Source: Photobacterium angustum (GTDB lineage Bacteria > Pseudomonadota > Gammaproteobacteria > Enterobacterales > Vibrionaceae). From it: DNA of 64,000 bases. Of this stretch, positions 9,545 through 18,030 are shown one piece after another (positions within the stretch are counted from its first letter, which is position 1; every line of letters begins with the position of its first letter). The position numbers and the translations under genes are program-made. The notes beneath the pieces were generated by a model. That model was not told where the DNA came from. It saw only the letters and a list, made by a program, of their open reading frames with translations, and made no database searches. The stretch lies in the NCBI RefSeq assembly GCF_003026365.1, contig NZ_PYOM01000011.1, forward strand, positions 122,269 through 186,268, read 5' to 3'.

Positions 9545-11263
9545 ATGAGCGCTGCCATGGAATCATTAATTGCCCATACCATCTTACAAGGCTTTGATGC
9601 CATGTACGGTCGCTTTCTCGATGTAACAGCTGAAGCACAAGAACGTTTTGAAAAACAACATTGGGGGCTTGTTCATAATGCTTTAAAGAAGCGGATCAGC
9701 TTTTATGACCATCATGTTGAATTAGTCACAAACCAAATTCAAATTATGCTAGGTGAACGTTACGCCAATCATGATTTTTTAATGGCTGTAAAAGTGGCCT
9801 ACCAAGATTTACTCTTAGACTATCCTCGTTACGATATTGCTGAGAGCTTCTTCAATTCGGTATATTGCCGTATATTTAAACACCGAAATATTAATCGCGA
9901 TAAATTGTTCGTTCATACTTCACAAGAAGATCGTGTTCCCCCCTACCCAACATCACTAACTCGCCACTATCGTGTTAAAACGACGCTGAGTGCGATGTTT
10001 GAAAGAATGCTCGACGACACGCCCTTTACGTTAACTTGGCAAGATAAATCGAGAGATATCCAACTATTACTTAAACACTTACAACGGGATCTAGGTAATA
10101 AGTTCAATCAAGATACAACGTTAGAGCTTATTCGTGAGCCTTTTTATCGTAATAAAGCCGCCTATTTAATCGGAAAACTCACATTCTCTAATGGAGATTT
10201 CTGTCCCTTTGTTGTTCCGATTTTAAACGATAATAATCATGAAATTTATCTTGATGCGTGTATTTGTGATGTCAACGATGTCAGTATTATTTTTGGTTTT
10301 GCGCGATCATATTTTATGGTTTATGCACCAGCACCAGCCGCATTAGTACGTTTCCTTTCACAGTTAATTCCCAATAAAACCCTTGCTGAACTTTATACTG
10401 CGATTGGCTGCCAAAAACATGGAAAAACAGAGTTTTACCGTGAATTTTTAGCCCATTTAGCGACAACTGACGATCAATTTGTCGTAGCGCCTGGCATAAA
10501 AGGCATGGTGATGTCGGTATTTACCCTCCCATCTTATGATTTTGTCTTTAAGATCATTAAAGATAAATTTGCACCTCAAAAGGATATAAGCCACAACACT
10601 GTCAAAGAAAAATATCAGCTAGTAAAAGAACATGATCGTGTGGGTCGTATGGCGGATACACAGGAGTATCGTAATTTCTGTTTTCCTCGAGAGCGTTTTA
10701 GCGAAGCATTAATCCAAGAGCTACAGTCGATCGCTCCCTCAATCGTTACGCTGACTGATGATACGATTATGATTGAGCATTTATATATGGAACGACGCAT
10801 GGTGCCGTTCAATCTCTATATCGAAAAAGCAGACGATGATGAGCTACGCTATGCCATTAATGAATACGGCGAAGCTATAAAGCAGTTAGCCGCAGCCAAC
10901 ATTTTTCCTGGTGATATGCTATTTAAAAACTTTGGCGTGACTCGGCATAAACGTGTGGTATTTTACGATTATGACGAAATCACCTACATGACAGAGATGA
11001 ATTTTCGTAAAATTCCACCGCCGAGATACCCAGAAGATGAACTAGCAGCAGAGCCTTGGTATAGCGTAGGGATCAATGATGTCTTTCCCGAAGAGTTTCG
11101 TACTTTTTTATTAATAAACCCTAAAGTACGCACATTATTTGACGAACTGCATAGTGATTTGTTTGAAGCAAGCTATTGGCAAAAGTTACAACAGAATATT
11201 TCTGAGGAAAATTATCCCGATGTGATCCCTTATCCATCGGAATATCGATTCCATCAGTACTAA
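9545..11263 (+). CDS. aceK: Isocitrate dehydrogenase kinase/phosphatase
   Basis: Bifunctional enzyme that phosphorylates or dephosphorylates isocitrate dehydrogenase and so controls flux between the TCA cycle and glyoxylate bypass. The protein has 572 residues (E. coli 578). The ATP-binding segment [20 protein letters not shown] and the following [13 protein letters not shown] are diagnostic. The kinase catalytic part includes [24 protein letters not shown]. The frame is open to 9515, but ATG 9545 is chosen for its strong GGGAGGAG ribosome site 7 bases upstream. It is not next to aceBA here. It stands alone, divergent from the thr operon. Confidence 0.95.
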   Translation: MSAAMESLIAHTILQGFDAMYGRFLDVTAEAQERFEKQHWGLVHNALKKRISFYDHHVELVTNQIQIMLGERYANHDFLMAVKVAYQDLLLDYPRYDIAESFFNSVYCRIFKHRNINRDKLFVHTSQEDRVPPYPTSLTRHYRVKTTLSAMFERMLDDTPFTLTWQDKSRDIQLLLKHLQRDLGNKFNQDTTLELIREPFYRNKAAYLIGKLTFSNGDFCPFVVPILNDNNHEIYLDACICDVNDVSIIFGFARSYFMVYAPAPAALVRFLSQLIPNKTLAELYTAIGCQKHGKTEFYREFLAHLATTDDQFVVAPGIKGMVMSVFTLPSYDFVFKIIKDKFAPQKDISHNTVKEKYQLVKEHDRVGRMADTQEYRNFCFPRERFSEALIQELQSIAPSIVTLTDDTIMIEHLYMERRMVPFNLYIEKADDDELRYAINEYGEAIKQLAAANIFPGDMLFKNFGVTRHKRVVFYDYDEITYMTEMNFRKIPPPRYPEDELAAEPWYSVGINDVFPEEFRTFLLINPKVRTLFDELHSDLFEASYWQKLQQNISEENYPDVIPYPSEYRFHQY

Positions 11264-11436
11264 TGAATATTACAAAAACGCCATCATATTGTAACAATTA
11301 AAACACTAGTTACATAAAATAAGTGTACTGGCTCATACAATGTAAAACAGGATGTCTATTTCTCAAATCTGAAATGCCATTTTATCTACCAATACCCTAA
11401 AGTTAGTAACATAAAATAATAATTAGAGATAATGGT

Positions 11437-11904
11437 ATGGCGAGATTATTATTAGGGACGATTTTATTATTAGGTATTCAGCCTGTATTTGCCTCTGAAT
11501 TCGATGACTTCGAACCCACTTATAATAGCAATAAAGAACAATCATCAGGATGGTTTCTATCGTCACAGTCACGTCATCAACAAGCATTTGATGTTTGGCA
11601 AATTGACAGCGGATACGCCTATACCATTACTAAAAATACTCAACTTTATTTAAGTACCCAATTAACATCAGGCACAGCAACCCAGCGAGGATCGAGAGGT
11701 ATTGCATCAGGTGTTAAATATAATTTTACGCCCAAAGTCAGCCTACAAAGTGAAATAAATACTGCAACGACTAAGGAGAATACAAAGTTAGGGATAGAGG
11801 TCAGTAGTCAATATGATGTATCTGACCAACTGAACCTTAGAGCAACGGTTGATTATGAAGAACTCGAACAAGTCATAGAGTTTGGATTAGGGTTTAGCTT
11901 TTAA
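11437..11904 (+). CDS. Small exported beta-rich protein, possible outer-membrane protein (155 aa)
   Basis: Function not recognised. Residues 1-19 form a signal peptide with a probable cut after VFA. The mature part (about 136 residues) has no membrane helix. It alternates polar and hydrophobic residues in strand-like blocks (WQIDSGYAYTIT, TQLYLSTQLT, GIASGVKYNF, VSLQSEINTA, LRATVDYEEL) and ends in GLGFSF. A terminal Phe after alternating aromatic residues is typical of the BAM-recognised last strand of outer-membrane barrels, and the length would allow a barrel of about eight strands (inference). The ATG follows AGAGATA. It ends 14 bases from the convergent RraA-like gene. It could alternatively be a periplasmic beta-sandwich. 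Confidence 0.7.
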   Translation: MARLLLGTILLLGIQPVFASEFDDFEPTYNSNKEQSSGWFLSSQSRHQQAFDVWQIDSGYAYTITKNTQLYLSTQLTSGTATQRGSRGIASGVKYNFTPKVSLQSEINTATTKENTKLGIEVSSQYDVSDQLNLRATVDYEELEQVIEFGLGFSF

Positions 11905-11918
11905 GTAAAATTTAGCTA

Positions 11919-12416
11919 TTAGCCACTTAAAACAGATAAATCCAACGCCTGCTTAGACAAGATAATTCCATTTAAATCCGCATAAATATAATCACCAGGA
12001 TAAACTAGTTTTTCACTGATATTTAATGTCACATTAAGCTCTCCCATTTGACGTTTCACTGTCTTAATCGGACACCCCCCTAATGCTTTTACACCTAAAT
12101 TTAATGTCGCTAATGTTGATATATCACGAACCGCACCATTAACAATGATTCCTTGCCAATTATTTTTAATTGCCAACAATGCTAATTGATCACCAAGTAA
12201 CGCACGTCGACAACTACCATGCCCGTCAATAAATAACACTTTACCAGTGCCGTCTTGAGATAATATGTCACGTACTAAACTATTATCTTCAAAACATCGA
12301 AGCGTGACACATTGTCCGTAAAAAATGTTTTTTCCACCATAATCATGACATCCAATTGGCAAAAGATGGATATCTTGTTCATAGTGATCGCATAAATCCG
12401 GTAGTAAATCTTTCAT
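11919..12416 (-). CDS. RraA-family protein (RraA-like / HMG aldolase fold)
   Basis: A 165-residue protein of the RraA/MenG family. Members either inhibit RNase E (RraA) or act as metal-dependent 4-hydroxy-4-methyl-2-oxoglutarate aldolases. The conserved core is visible as GTGKVLFIDGHGSCRRALLG, followed by GDQLA, then GIIVNGAVRD and GDYIYADLNGIILS. It resembles E. coli RraA along its whole length but is clearly diverged (for example GGCPIKTVKRQ in the loop where RraA has AAIPVGAAG), so the RNase E role is not assured. Both GTG 12419 and ATG 12416 are possible starts. ATG is chosen because AAGGAG lies 8 bases upstream. Confidence in the family is high, in the function low. Confidence 0.85.
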   Translation of the reverse strand: MKDLLPDLCDHYEQDIHLLPIGCHDYGGKNIFYGQCVTLRCFEDNSLVRDILSQDGTGKVLFIDGHGSCRRALLGDQLALLAIKNNWQGIIVNGAVRDISTLATLNLGVKALGGCPIKTVKRQMGELNVTLNISEKLVYPGDYIYADLNGIILSKQALDLSVLSG

Positions 12417-13131
12417 CACTCACTCTCCTTAGTATCAGTTAACTTGATCAATACTCATCTTCTCTAACATCAAAAAGTAAATTAACAATGTTACCTACCT
12501 CTTAATGGTTAAACGCAAAAAAACAACACCGCTCAGAACAAAGGTAACGTTATAAACAAAATAGCTATATAGAAGACGTATTAACAGCTTTTAGCGCCAA
12601 TCTAATAAAAAATCAGGTTTAAATTCATCACACATAAAACATGCAACATAACGACGTCAATGTTACAATTAAAAACATAACGTAAATAACATGTTGTAGT
12701 TAATGTAAGTTATAGCTCGAAAAACACACAATCGGTATGTTTTTCATGAAGATTTAACTTGGGGGTAATCTACCCACGATAGTTTTGTCGATATTGTTAA
12801 AAATAAGAGTGAATAATCTATCTTTGCTCATTCTGTTTGATATAAATCAACAAAGATATAAATAGCTATACTAAACAAACACACAACATTGTTAGAGAGC
12901 TGTTAAGTGAATACAATCGCTGCATCAATTAGGGAGAGTGTAGCCAACACCTCAATATATGAGGTATTTCGATAGTTTTAATTATCGGGAAAAGGATGGT
13001 GTACCAACATAGGCAGCGATTTCGTAACAAATAAGTATTCTTGTTAATACTTTGCCTATATGTGAATTTTTTTTATAGAATTTAACTTACTCTGTTCATG
13101 CAGATTTGGTTTTTGATATTAGGTACTGCCA
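12417..13131. other. Long intergenic region upstream of arcA
   Basis: About 715 bases without a supported gene. The left part holds the promoter of the RraA-like gene. The right part carries a perfect FNR box (12837-12850), a TATACT hexamer (12867-12872) and then about 250 bases of presumed arcA leader. That leader includes a small inverted repeat GATA...TATC near 12971-12986. A 22-codon GTG frame at 12907-12975 lacks a ribosome site. No terminator or RNA gene was seen. Confidence 0.55.
12837..12850. promoter_or_regulatory. Perfect FNR box upstream of arcA
   Basis: TTGATATAAATCAA matches the FNR consensus TTGAT-N4-ATCAA at all ten defined positions. A TATACT hexamer lies 16 bases downstream at 12867-12872. 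E. coli arcA is activated by FNR under anaerobiosis, and the box suggests the same wiring here. The box would sit near -36 if TATACT is the true -10 element, which is closer than the usual -41.5. Confidence 0.75.
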
Positions 13132-13851
13132 ATGCAAACCCCTCACATTCTTATCGTAGAAGACGAGCACGTAACACGTAACACCCTAAAAAGTATTTTT
13201 GAAGCGGAAGGTTACACAGTTTTTGAAGCTAACGATGGCGCAGAAATGCACCAAATGCTTTCTGAGAATCCTGTTCACCTTGTGATCATGGATATTAATC
13301 TGCCAGGTAAAAATGGTCTTCTACTTGCTCGTGAGCTTCGTGAACAAGGCGATATGGCGCTAATGTTCTTAACAGGTCGTGACAACGAAGTAGATAAGAT
13401 CCTAGGTCTTGAAATTGGTGCTGATGATTACATCACAAAACCTTTCAACCCTCGTGAATTAACTATCCGTGCACGTAACTTACTGACTCGTGCTATGAAC
13501 CAAGGTCTTCCTACTGAAGATAAGAAATTGGTTGAGCGTTACGAGTTCAACGGTTGGTCTCTTGAAATCAACAGTCGTTCACTAGTAAGCCCAAGCGGTG
13601 ATCAATTCAAGCTTCCACGTTCTGAATTCCGCGCACTACTTCACTTCTGTGAAAACCCAGGCAAGATCCAAACTCGTGCAGATCTTCTTAAGAAGATGAC
13701 AGGTCGTGAGCTTAAGCCACATGACCGTACAGTTGATGTAACTATTCGTCGTATCCGTAAACACTTCGAATCTGTTGCTGATACGCCAGAGATCATTGCA
13801 ACAATTCACGGTGAAGGTTACCGTTTCTGTGGTGATCTTGGCGAAGAGTAA
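13132..13851 (+). CDS. arcA: Aerobic respiration control response regulator ArcA
   Basis: OmpR-family response regulator that represses aerobic respiration genes when ArcB is active. It has 239 residues. The receiver domain occupies residues 1-120 with acidic pocket EDE (10-12), phospho-acceptor Asp54 in [12 protein letters not shown], and Lys in [12 protein letters not shown]. The winged-helix DNA-binding domain covers about 135-235 ([11 protein letters not shown] replaced here by [11 protein letters not shown], and [14 protein letters not shown]). Codon bias is strong. Its sensor arcB is encoded tail to tail, 72 bases away, with a shared terminator. Confidence 0.98.
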   Translation: MQTPHILIVEDEHVTRNTLKSIFEAEGYTVFEANDGAEMHQMLSENPVHLVIMDINLPGKNGLLLARELREQGDMALMFLTGRDNEVDKILGLEIGADDYITKPFNPRELTIRARNLLTRAMNQGLPTEDKKLVERYEFNGWSLEINSRSLVSPSGDQFKLPRSEFRALLHFCENPGKIQTRADLLKKMTGRELKPHDRTVDVTIRRIRKHFESVADTPEIIATIHGEGYRFCGDLGEE

Positions 13852-13873
13852 TTCGTTAAGTTCAGACCATAAT

Positions 13874-13900
13874 AAAAAAGGCTCCTAAGGAGCCTTTTTT
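13874..13900. terminator. Bidirectional arcA/arcB terminator
   Basis: GGCTCC-TAA-GGAGCC stem flanked by A6 and T6. It serves both convergent genes. Confidence 0.9.
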
Positions 13901-13923
13901 ATATTTAATGTAATACCACCACT

Positions 13924-16293
13924 CTATTTCTCGTACTGCTTTAACCATGTTTTCAGCACATCAATATCGTTAGGGTAACCATTTTTAATTTCATCAACCC
14001 AGTCATTAATGTTTTCCCACCAAGCAGGAAGTTCAGGAGACTGTGCTTTTTGTGCGACTTGCTGAATGTGTTTCAAACCGATAGAGCCTGCTGCACCTTT
14101 AATTTTATGCGCTTCAAACTTAATCCCATCTTGATCTTTCGCGACCATATTCGAATCTAAAATTGCAATGTAATCTGGCATCATTTTTTCAAACATTTCG
14201 ATGCTCGCATAAACAGGTTTTGTTCCTACAATATCAACGTAAGAGGTCAACATCTCCAAGTCGAGCAACTTGTCGATCATTTTATCACTAGGCCCTGTTC
14301 CATCACTGTTAGTATCTGTTAAATCGTTAATTTCATCTTCCTCATAACTACAACTTAGAACGAGGTTTTCAATCACGCTAGTGATAGCTTTCACACTTAA
14401 TGGTTTACTAATCGCTTCATCCATCCCTTTTTCAAGGTATTCGCTTTTATCACTGATAACATTAGCAGTTAGAGCAACCAATGCTGGCAAATCTTGGTAT
14501 TTTTCTCGTAGTTTCTGCGCAATATCAAAGCCTGTCATATCGGGTAATTGAATATCTAACAAGACCAAATCATAGTCTTCTGGTTTAAACATCGCTAAGG
14601 CTTCATCACCTCGCATTGCCACCGTAACTTCATGACCTAAACTTTCAAGCAAGGATTTAGCAACCGTGATATTTAACTCAATATCTTCCACCATGAAGAT
14701 ACTTAAACCTGTAAGCTCTGGTTTTACTTCGGTCACGATTTCTTCTTCAATAACATCTTCCACTAACGGAACGCGAATTTTAACCGTAAAAGTACTACCT
14801 TCCCCCACTTCAGAATGGACAGTGATGTCTCCTCCCATTAACTGAACGAGTTGGCGAGACACGGCAAGTCCAATCCCTGTACCTACAGCATGAATATTAT
14901 CGTCACCTTGTTTTACCTGATAATACATGGCAAAAATATTATCGATTTCAGATTTAGGAATACCAACACCGCTATCTTCTACTTCAAAGATAATATCAGC
15001 ATCGTGCTCATGAATTTCGCTGCTAACCGATAAAATCACGCCACCTTGTTTAGTAAACTTGGTCGCATTACCGATAAGATTCCACAACACTTGACGCAAT
15101 CGCGTACTATCGACTTCAATATTTTTTGGCAGTTCAGTTAGGCACTCTAGGTCAAAACGCAATCCTTTCTGCTCTGCCATTAACTGAGAAATATTCCCCA
15201 TTTCATCAATGAACTCGTTGAAATCCAATGGTTTTGGCATCAACTCTAAACGACGTCGATCTGATTTATCTAAATCAATAATATCGTTAAAGATATTTCC
15301 TAAGGTGATCGCACTAACATGTACGGTACGTAAATAACCACGTTGCTCATCAGTAAGATCTGTATCTAGTAACATACGACTTAAGCCAACAATACCATTA
15401 AGTGGAGTGCGTAATTCATGACTAATAGTCGAAATAAATGAGGTTTTATCGCTACTGGCTTTTTCTAACGCATCTTCATATTTTTTACGTTCGGTAATAT
15501 CACGACCAAAGCCCATTAGACCAAGACGACGTCCATTGCGGTTATAAAATGGCACTTTACGAAGCTCAAATAACGCACGTTTACCATTTGGATAAACTAA
15601 CCACTGCTCATCTGTCATGGCACTATCTTCGCTAAACAACTCTTCGTCTGTTTTAATGATTTTCTTAGCAACTTCTTCAGGGTAAACATCCCATGGTGTT
15701 AATCCCACTAGCTCTTTTTCTGTTTTACCCACTAGCTCCGACATTGCACGATTACAGCCTGAGAATTGGTTTTTTTCATTGCGGTAGTAAATCAAATCAG
15801 GCGACGCATCTAAGAAAGACTTTAATAATGCACTTTGCTCTGCCACAGCTACTTGGGCATTTTCTCGCTGATACACCTCATTTTCGAGATCATGCATCGC
15901 TTCTTCACGTGCTTCTTCCGCTTTTTCTCTTTCTTCTATTTCTAAATTTAACTGCGCAATATTGTCTTGAAGCTGTTTATTTAACTCCATGTCTCGCGAG
16001 CGCATCTCTTCTAGTTTAGTGACTAACTTCGATAAGCGTTGACGTGAATCTTCTAACTGATCGACTACAACAGATAAAAAATAAACAGCCCAAGGTGTTA
16101 TTAATAAACCAAATGTCACCGAGCGCACGATATCAATATCATTCACGGTGCCATGTAGCACTAACGTCACACTAACCTGAACAACAACGGCTAATGCAAC
16201 CAAGGCTAATGCAAGGAGTAGGCTAAAACGAACGATCCCCAACTTAACCATAAGATCGACATAATACTGAGCTAATATTTTGACTTGTTTCAT
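13924..16293 (-). CDS. arcB: Hybrid sensor kinase ArcB
   Basis: Inner-membrane redox sensor that phosphorylates ArcA through an H-D-H relay. It has 789 residues (E. coli 778). Two membrane helices lie at about 22-48 and 58-77, then a coiled coil to about 150 and a PAS domain (152-270). HisKA with His292 (STISHELRTPLNG), HATPase (about 395-510), receiver with Asp580 (LVLLDIQLPDMTG) and Hpt with His729 (FEAHKIKGAAG) follow. Numbering is collinear with E. coli through His292. Cys180 is present (FSGCNRAM), but the position of redox-active Cys241 is Leu (KRALFELRK). A TTG at 16326 extends the frame, but ATG 16293 matches the family start MKQ, although its ribosome site is weak. Confidence 0.96.
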   Translation of the reverse strand: MKQVKILAQYYVDLMVKLGIVRFSLLLALALVALAVVVQVSVTLVLHGTVNDIDIVRSVTFGLLITPWAVYFLSVVVDQLEDSRQRLSKLVTKLEEMRSRDMELNKQLQDNIAQLNLEIEEREKAEEAREEAMHDLENEVYQRENAQVAVAEQSALLKSFLDASPDLIYYRNEKNQFSGCNRAMSELVGKTEKELVGLTPWDVYPEEVAKKIIKTDEELFSEDSAMTDEQWLVYPNGKRALFELRKVPFYNRNGRRLGLMGFGRDITERKKYEDALEKASSDKTSFISTISHELRTPLNGIVGLSRMLLDTDLTDEQRGYLRTVHVSAITLGNIFNDIIDLDKSDRRRLELMPKPLDFNEFIDEMGNISQLMAEQKGLRFDLECLTELPKNIEVDSTRLRQVLWNLIGNATKFTKQGGVILSVSSEIHEHDADIIFEVEDSGVGIPKSEIDNIFAMYYQVKQGDDNIHAVGTGIGLAVSRQLVQLMGGDITVHSEVGEGSTFTVKIRVPLVEDVIEEEIVTEVKPELTGLSIFMVEDIELNITVAKSLLESLGHEVTVAMRGDEALAMFKPEDYDLVLLDIQLPDMTGFDIAQKLREKYQDLPALVALTANVISDKSEYLEKGMDEAISKPLSVKAITSVIENLVLSCSYEEDEINDLTDTNSDGTGPSDKMIDKLLDLEMLTSYVDIVGTKPVYASIEMFEKMMPDYIAILDSNMVAKDQDGIKFEAHKIKGAAGSIGLKHIQQVAQKAQSPELPAWWENINDWVDEIKNGYPNDIDVLKTWLKQYEK

Positions 16294-16407
16294 CACTGAA
16301 TACCAAAAGAAGAAAGATGCCGTCAAGGCGACGTATAAGCCTGTTAATCATAAGCGCTGATGTCAATTGCGCCAAAATAAAAGGCTGAAACTGTAACCTT
16401 TACATGT

Positions 16408-16435
16408 AAAAAAGCCCACATCACGTAGGCTTTGT
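16408..16435 (-). terminator. yhcC terminator
   Basis: Stem AAAGCC (16411-16416) / GGCTTT (16428-16433), read on the minus strand into a T6 run, just after the yhcC stop and before arcB. Confidence 0.7.
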
Positions 16436-16443
16436 TTTGTATT

Positions 16444-17382
16444 CTATTTTAATTGTGGCCGTTGATATACAAAAGCATCATTAATTAGACTTCCTTGCCC
16501 ACCGTGAATATCTAAATTACGTCCAATTTCCGTCATCGCTAACCAGCGATTTTCACACCACATTGGCGCCAGCAGGGTTGGTCTTCGTGCAGATGCTGAA
16601 ACACGATGATAAATCACATCAGCAGGTGTTAATCGAATCATTTCACTTGCAATGTTTGTATATTCTTCAAGGCTAATGGGCTCTAAGCGTTCGGCTTTAA
16701 ATGCTTGTCCCATTTTACTGCCTTCAACAATATGTAATGGGTGTAACTTAATACCATCAACACCCGCTGCGACCACTTTGTTAATAGTATCGATATTGTC
16801 TGCTTTTGTATCGCCCGGTAATCCCACTATCAAGTGGGTACAAACTTTAATCCGTAACGCACGAGCGCGCTGAGTGATCGCTTCATAGCAAGCAAAATCG
16901 TGACCTCGGTTAATCCGCTTTAATGTCTTTTCATTCGCCGTCTGTAAACCTAACTCTAGCCAAATCTCATAGCCTTGTTGAACATAATCAGACAGTAACT
17001 CTAATACCGCATCAGGAACACAATCAGGTCGAGTCCCCACACATAACCCTACAATTTCCGTCGTTTTTAACGCCTCTTCATACATTTTCTTTAGCGTTTG
17101 AACTTCAGCATAAGTACTGGTGTAAGCCTGAAAATAGGCTAAATAACGTTTTGCACGATGAATTTCATCGGCACGCTCAGCTAATTGCTGTTGAATGGGT
17201 AAAAACTGGGTATTTTCATCTGCAAAAGAGGCCACATTACAAAATGTACACCCCCCCCGACCAATGGTTCCATCACGATTAGGACAACTAAAGCCGCCGT
17301 GCAAAGTTAACTTATGAACTTTTTCACCATAACGGCGCTGTAAATCTTGACCAAATGTATTAACGAGTTCGTGCAGTTGCAT
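16444..17382 (-). CDS. yhcC: Radical SAM protein of the YhcC family (TIGR01212)
   Basis: A 312-residue radical SAM protein. The cluster cysteines are Cys33, Cys45 and Cys48 in FSCPNRDGTIGRGGCTFCN, the widely spaced arrangement of the YhcC/TIGR01212 group. A radical SAM barrel (to about 235) follows, with GLQTANEKTLKRINRGHDF and KVCTHLIVGLPGDT typical. The substrate is unknown, although relatives in the Elp3-like branch hint at RNA or tRNA modification (inference). In E. coli yhcC also lies beside arcB and gltB, and the same order is kept here (arcB, yhcC, gltB). It is a single unit with its own terminator. Confidence 0.92.
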   Translation of the reverse strand: MQLHELVNTFGQDLQRRYGEKVHKLTLHGGFSCPNRDGTIGRGGCTFCNVASFADENTQFLPIQQQLAERADEIHRAKRYLAYFQAYTSTYAEVQTLKKMYEEALKTTEIVGLCVGTRPDCVPDAVLELLSDYVQQGYEIWLELGLQTANEKTLKRINRGHDFACYEAITQRARALRIKVCTHLIVGLPGDTKADNIDTINKVVAAGVDGIKLHPLHIVEGSKMGQAFKAERLEPISLEEYTNIASEMIRLTPADVIYHRVSASARRPTLLAPMWCENRWLAMTEIGRNLDIHGGQGSLINDAFVYQRPQLK

Positions 17383-18030
17383 GCTTTACCTGATTGCAAA
17401 TAAATAGCCGTAAACACCGCGATGAATAGCGAGCAATATTGAAAAAGAGTCGCAAGATAGCATCAATTACAAGTAATAAATTTGTGCTAAAACAAACAAA
17501 GCCCTTTCCTTTCCTCAACAAAAAAGACACTTAATCGTAAATAAAATACAAAAAAGAGTCCCTTACAACACAATGTTGTCTTCTTATAAATAATCACTCA
17601 ACGAACGTTTTTTGCATTTAAACGCAATTGCGAATGATTATCACCGTAAAAAAGACTTTTTTATGTTTAACAATGCAACAAAATGGCAATATTATGATGG
17701 CTAAATGTTAATTTTTATTGGTAATTAATGTATCAAAATTGTAGGATAGTTACACTTGTGTGCAATTTCTGAACAATAAAAGCGACGCCATCACCCTACT
17801 TTAAAGTGCTTTGTGTCGCCCTTTCTCAAGAAATACAGTGTATTCGTTCATAGCAAAGCGAAAACAGCAAAATTAAGTTTGCCAATAAAGGACGATTTTC
17901 TCTTTGTGCAGACACTCAATCATGTTGGGTAGAACAGGATAGTTCATTTCAATACCGCATGGTTGTGACAATAAATTAGGGATAACCAAGCCTTAGGAAT
18001 ATGGCTTGATGCAACTGGAAGGATGTATCT
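17383..18030. other. Long region upstream of gltB
   Basis: About 650 bases between divergent yhcC and gltB, with no supported gene. It contains a moderate Fur-like sequence (17624-17642). It also contains a GCGAC...GTCGC inverted repeat enclosing the inner palindrome ACTTTAAAGT (17782-17819), followed on the minus strand by TTTTATT. The last 200 bases are a likely gltB leader. No leader peptide with an obvious amino-acid bias was found. Confidence 0.5.
17624..17642. promoter_or_regulatory. Weak Fur-like site
   Basis: GCAATTGCGAATGATTATC matches the 19-bp Fur consensus at 13 positions, with the right half nearly perfect (AATGATTATC, 9 of 10). It lies about 240 bases from the yhcC start and 390 from gltB, so its target is uncertain. 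Confidence 0.3.

Noticed and set aside
12907..12975. 22-codon GTG open frame in the arcA leader
   Set aside because: No ribosome site precedes it, no useful codon bias, and its position is explained by a long untranslated leader.
16294..16326. Upstream TTG start for ArcB
   Set aside because: The family begins MKQ at ATG 16293, and the extra 11 residues have no support.
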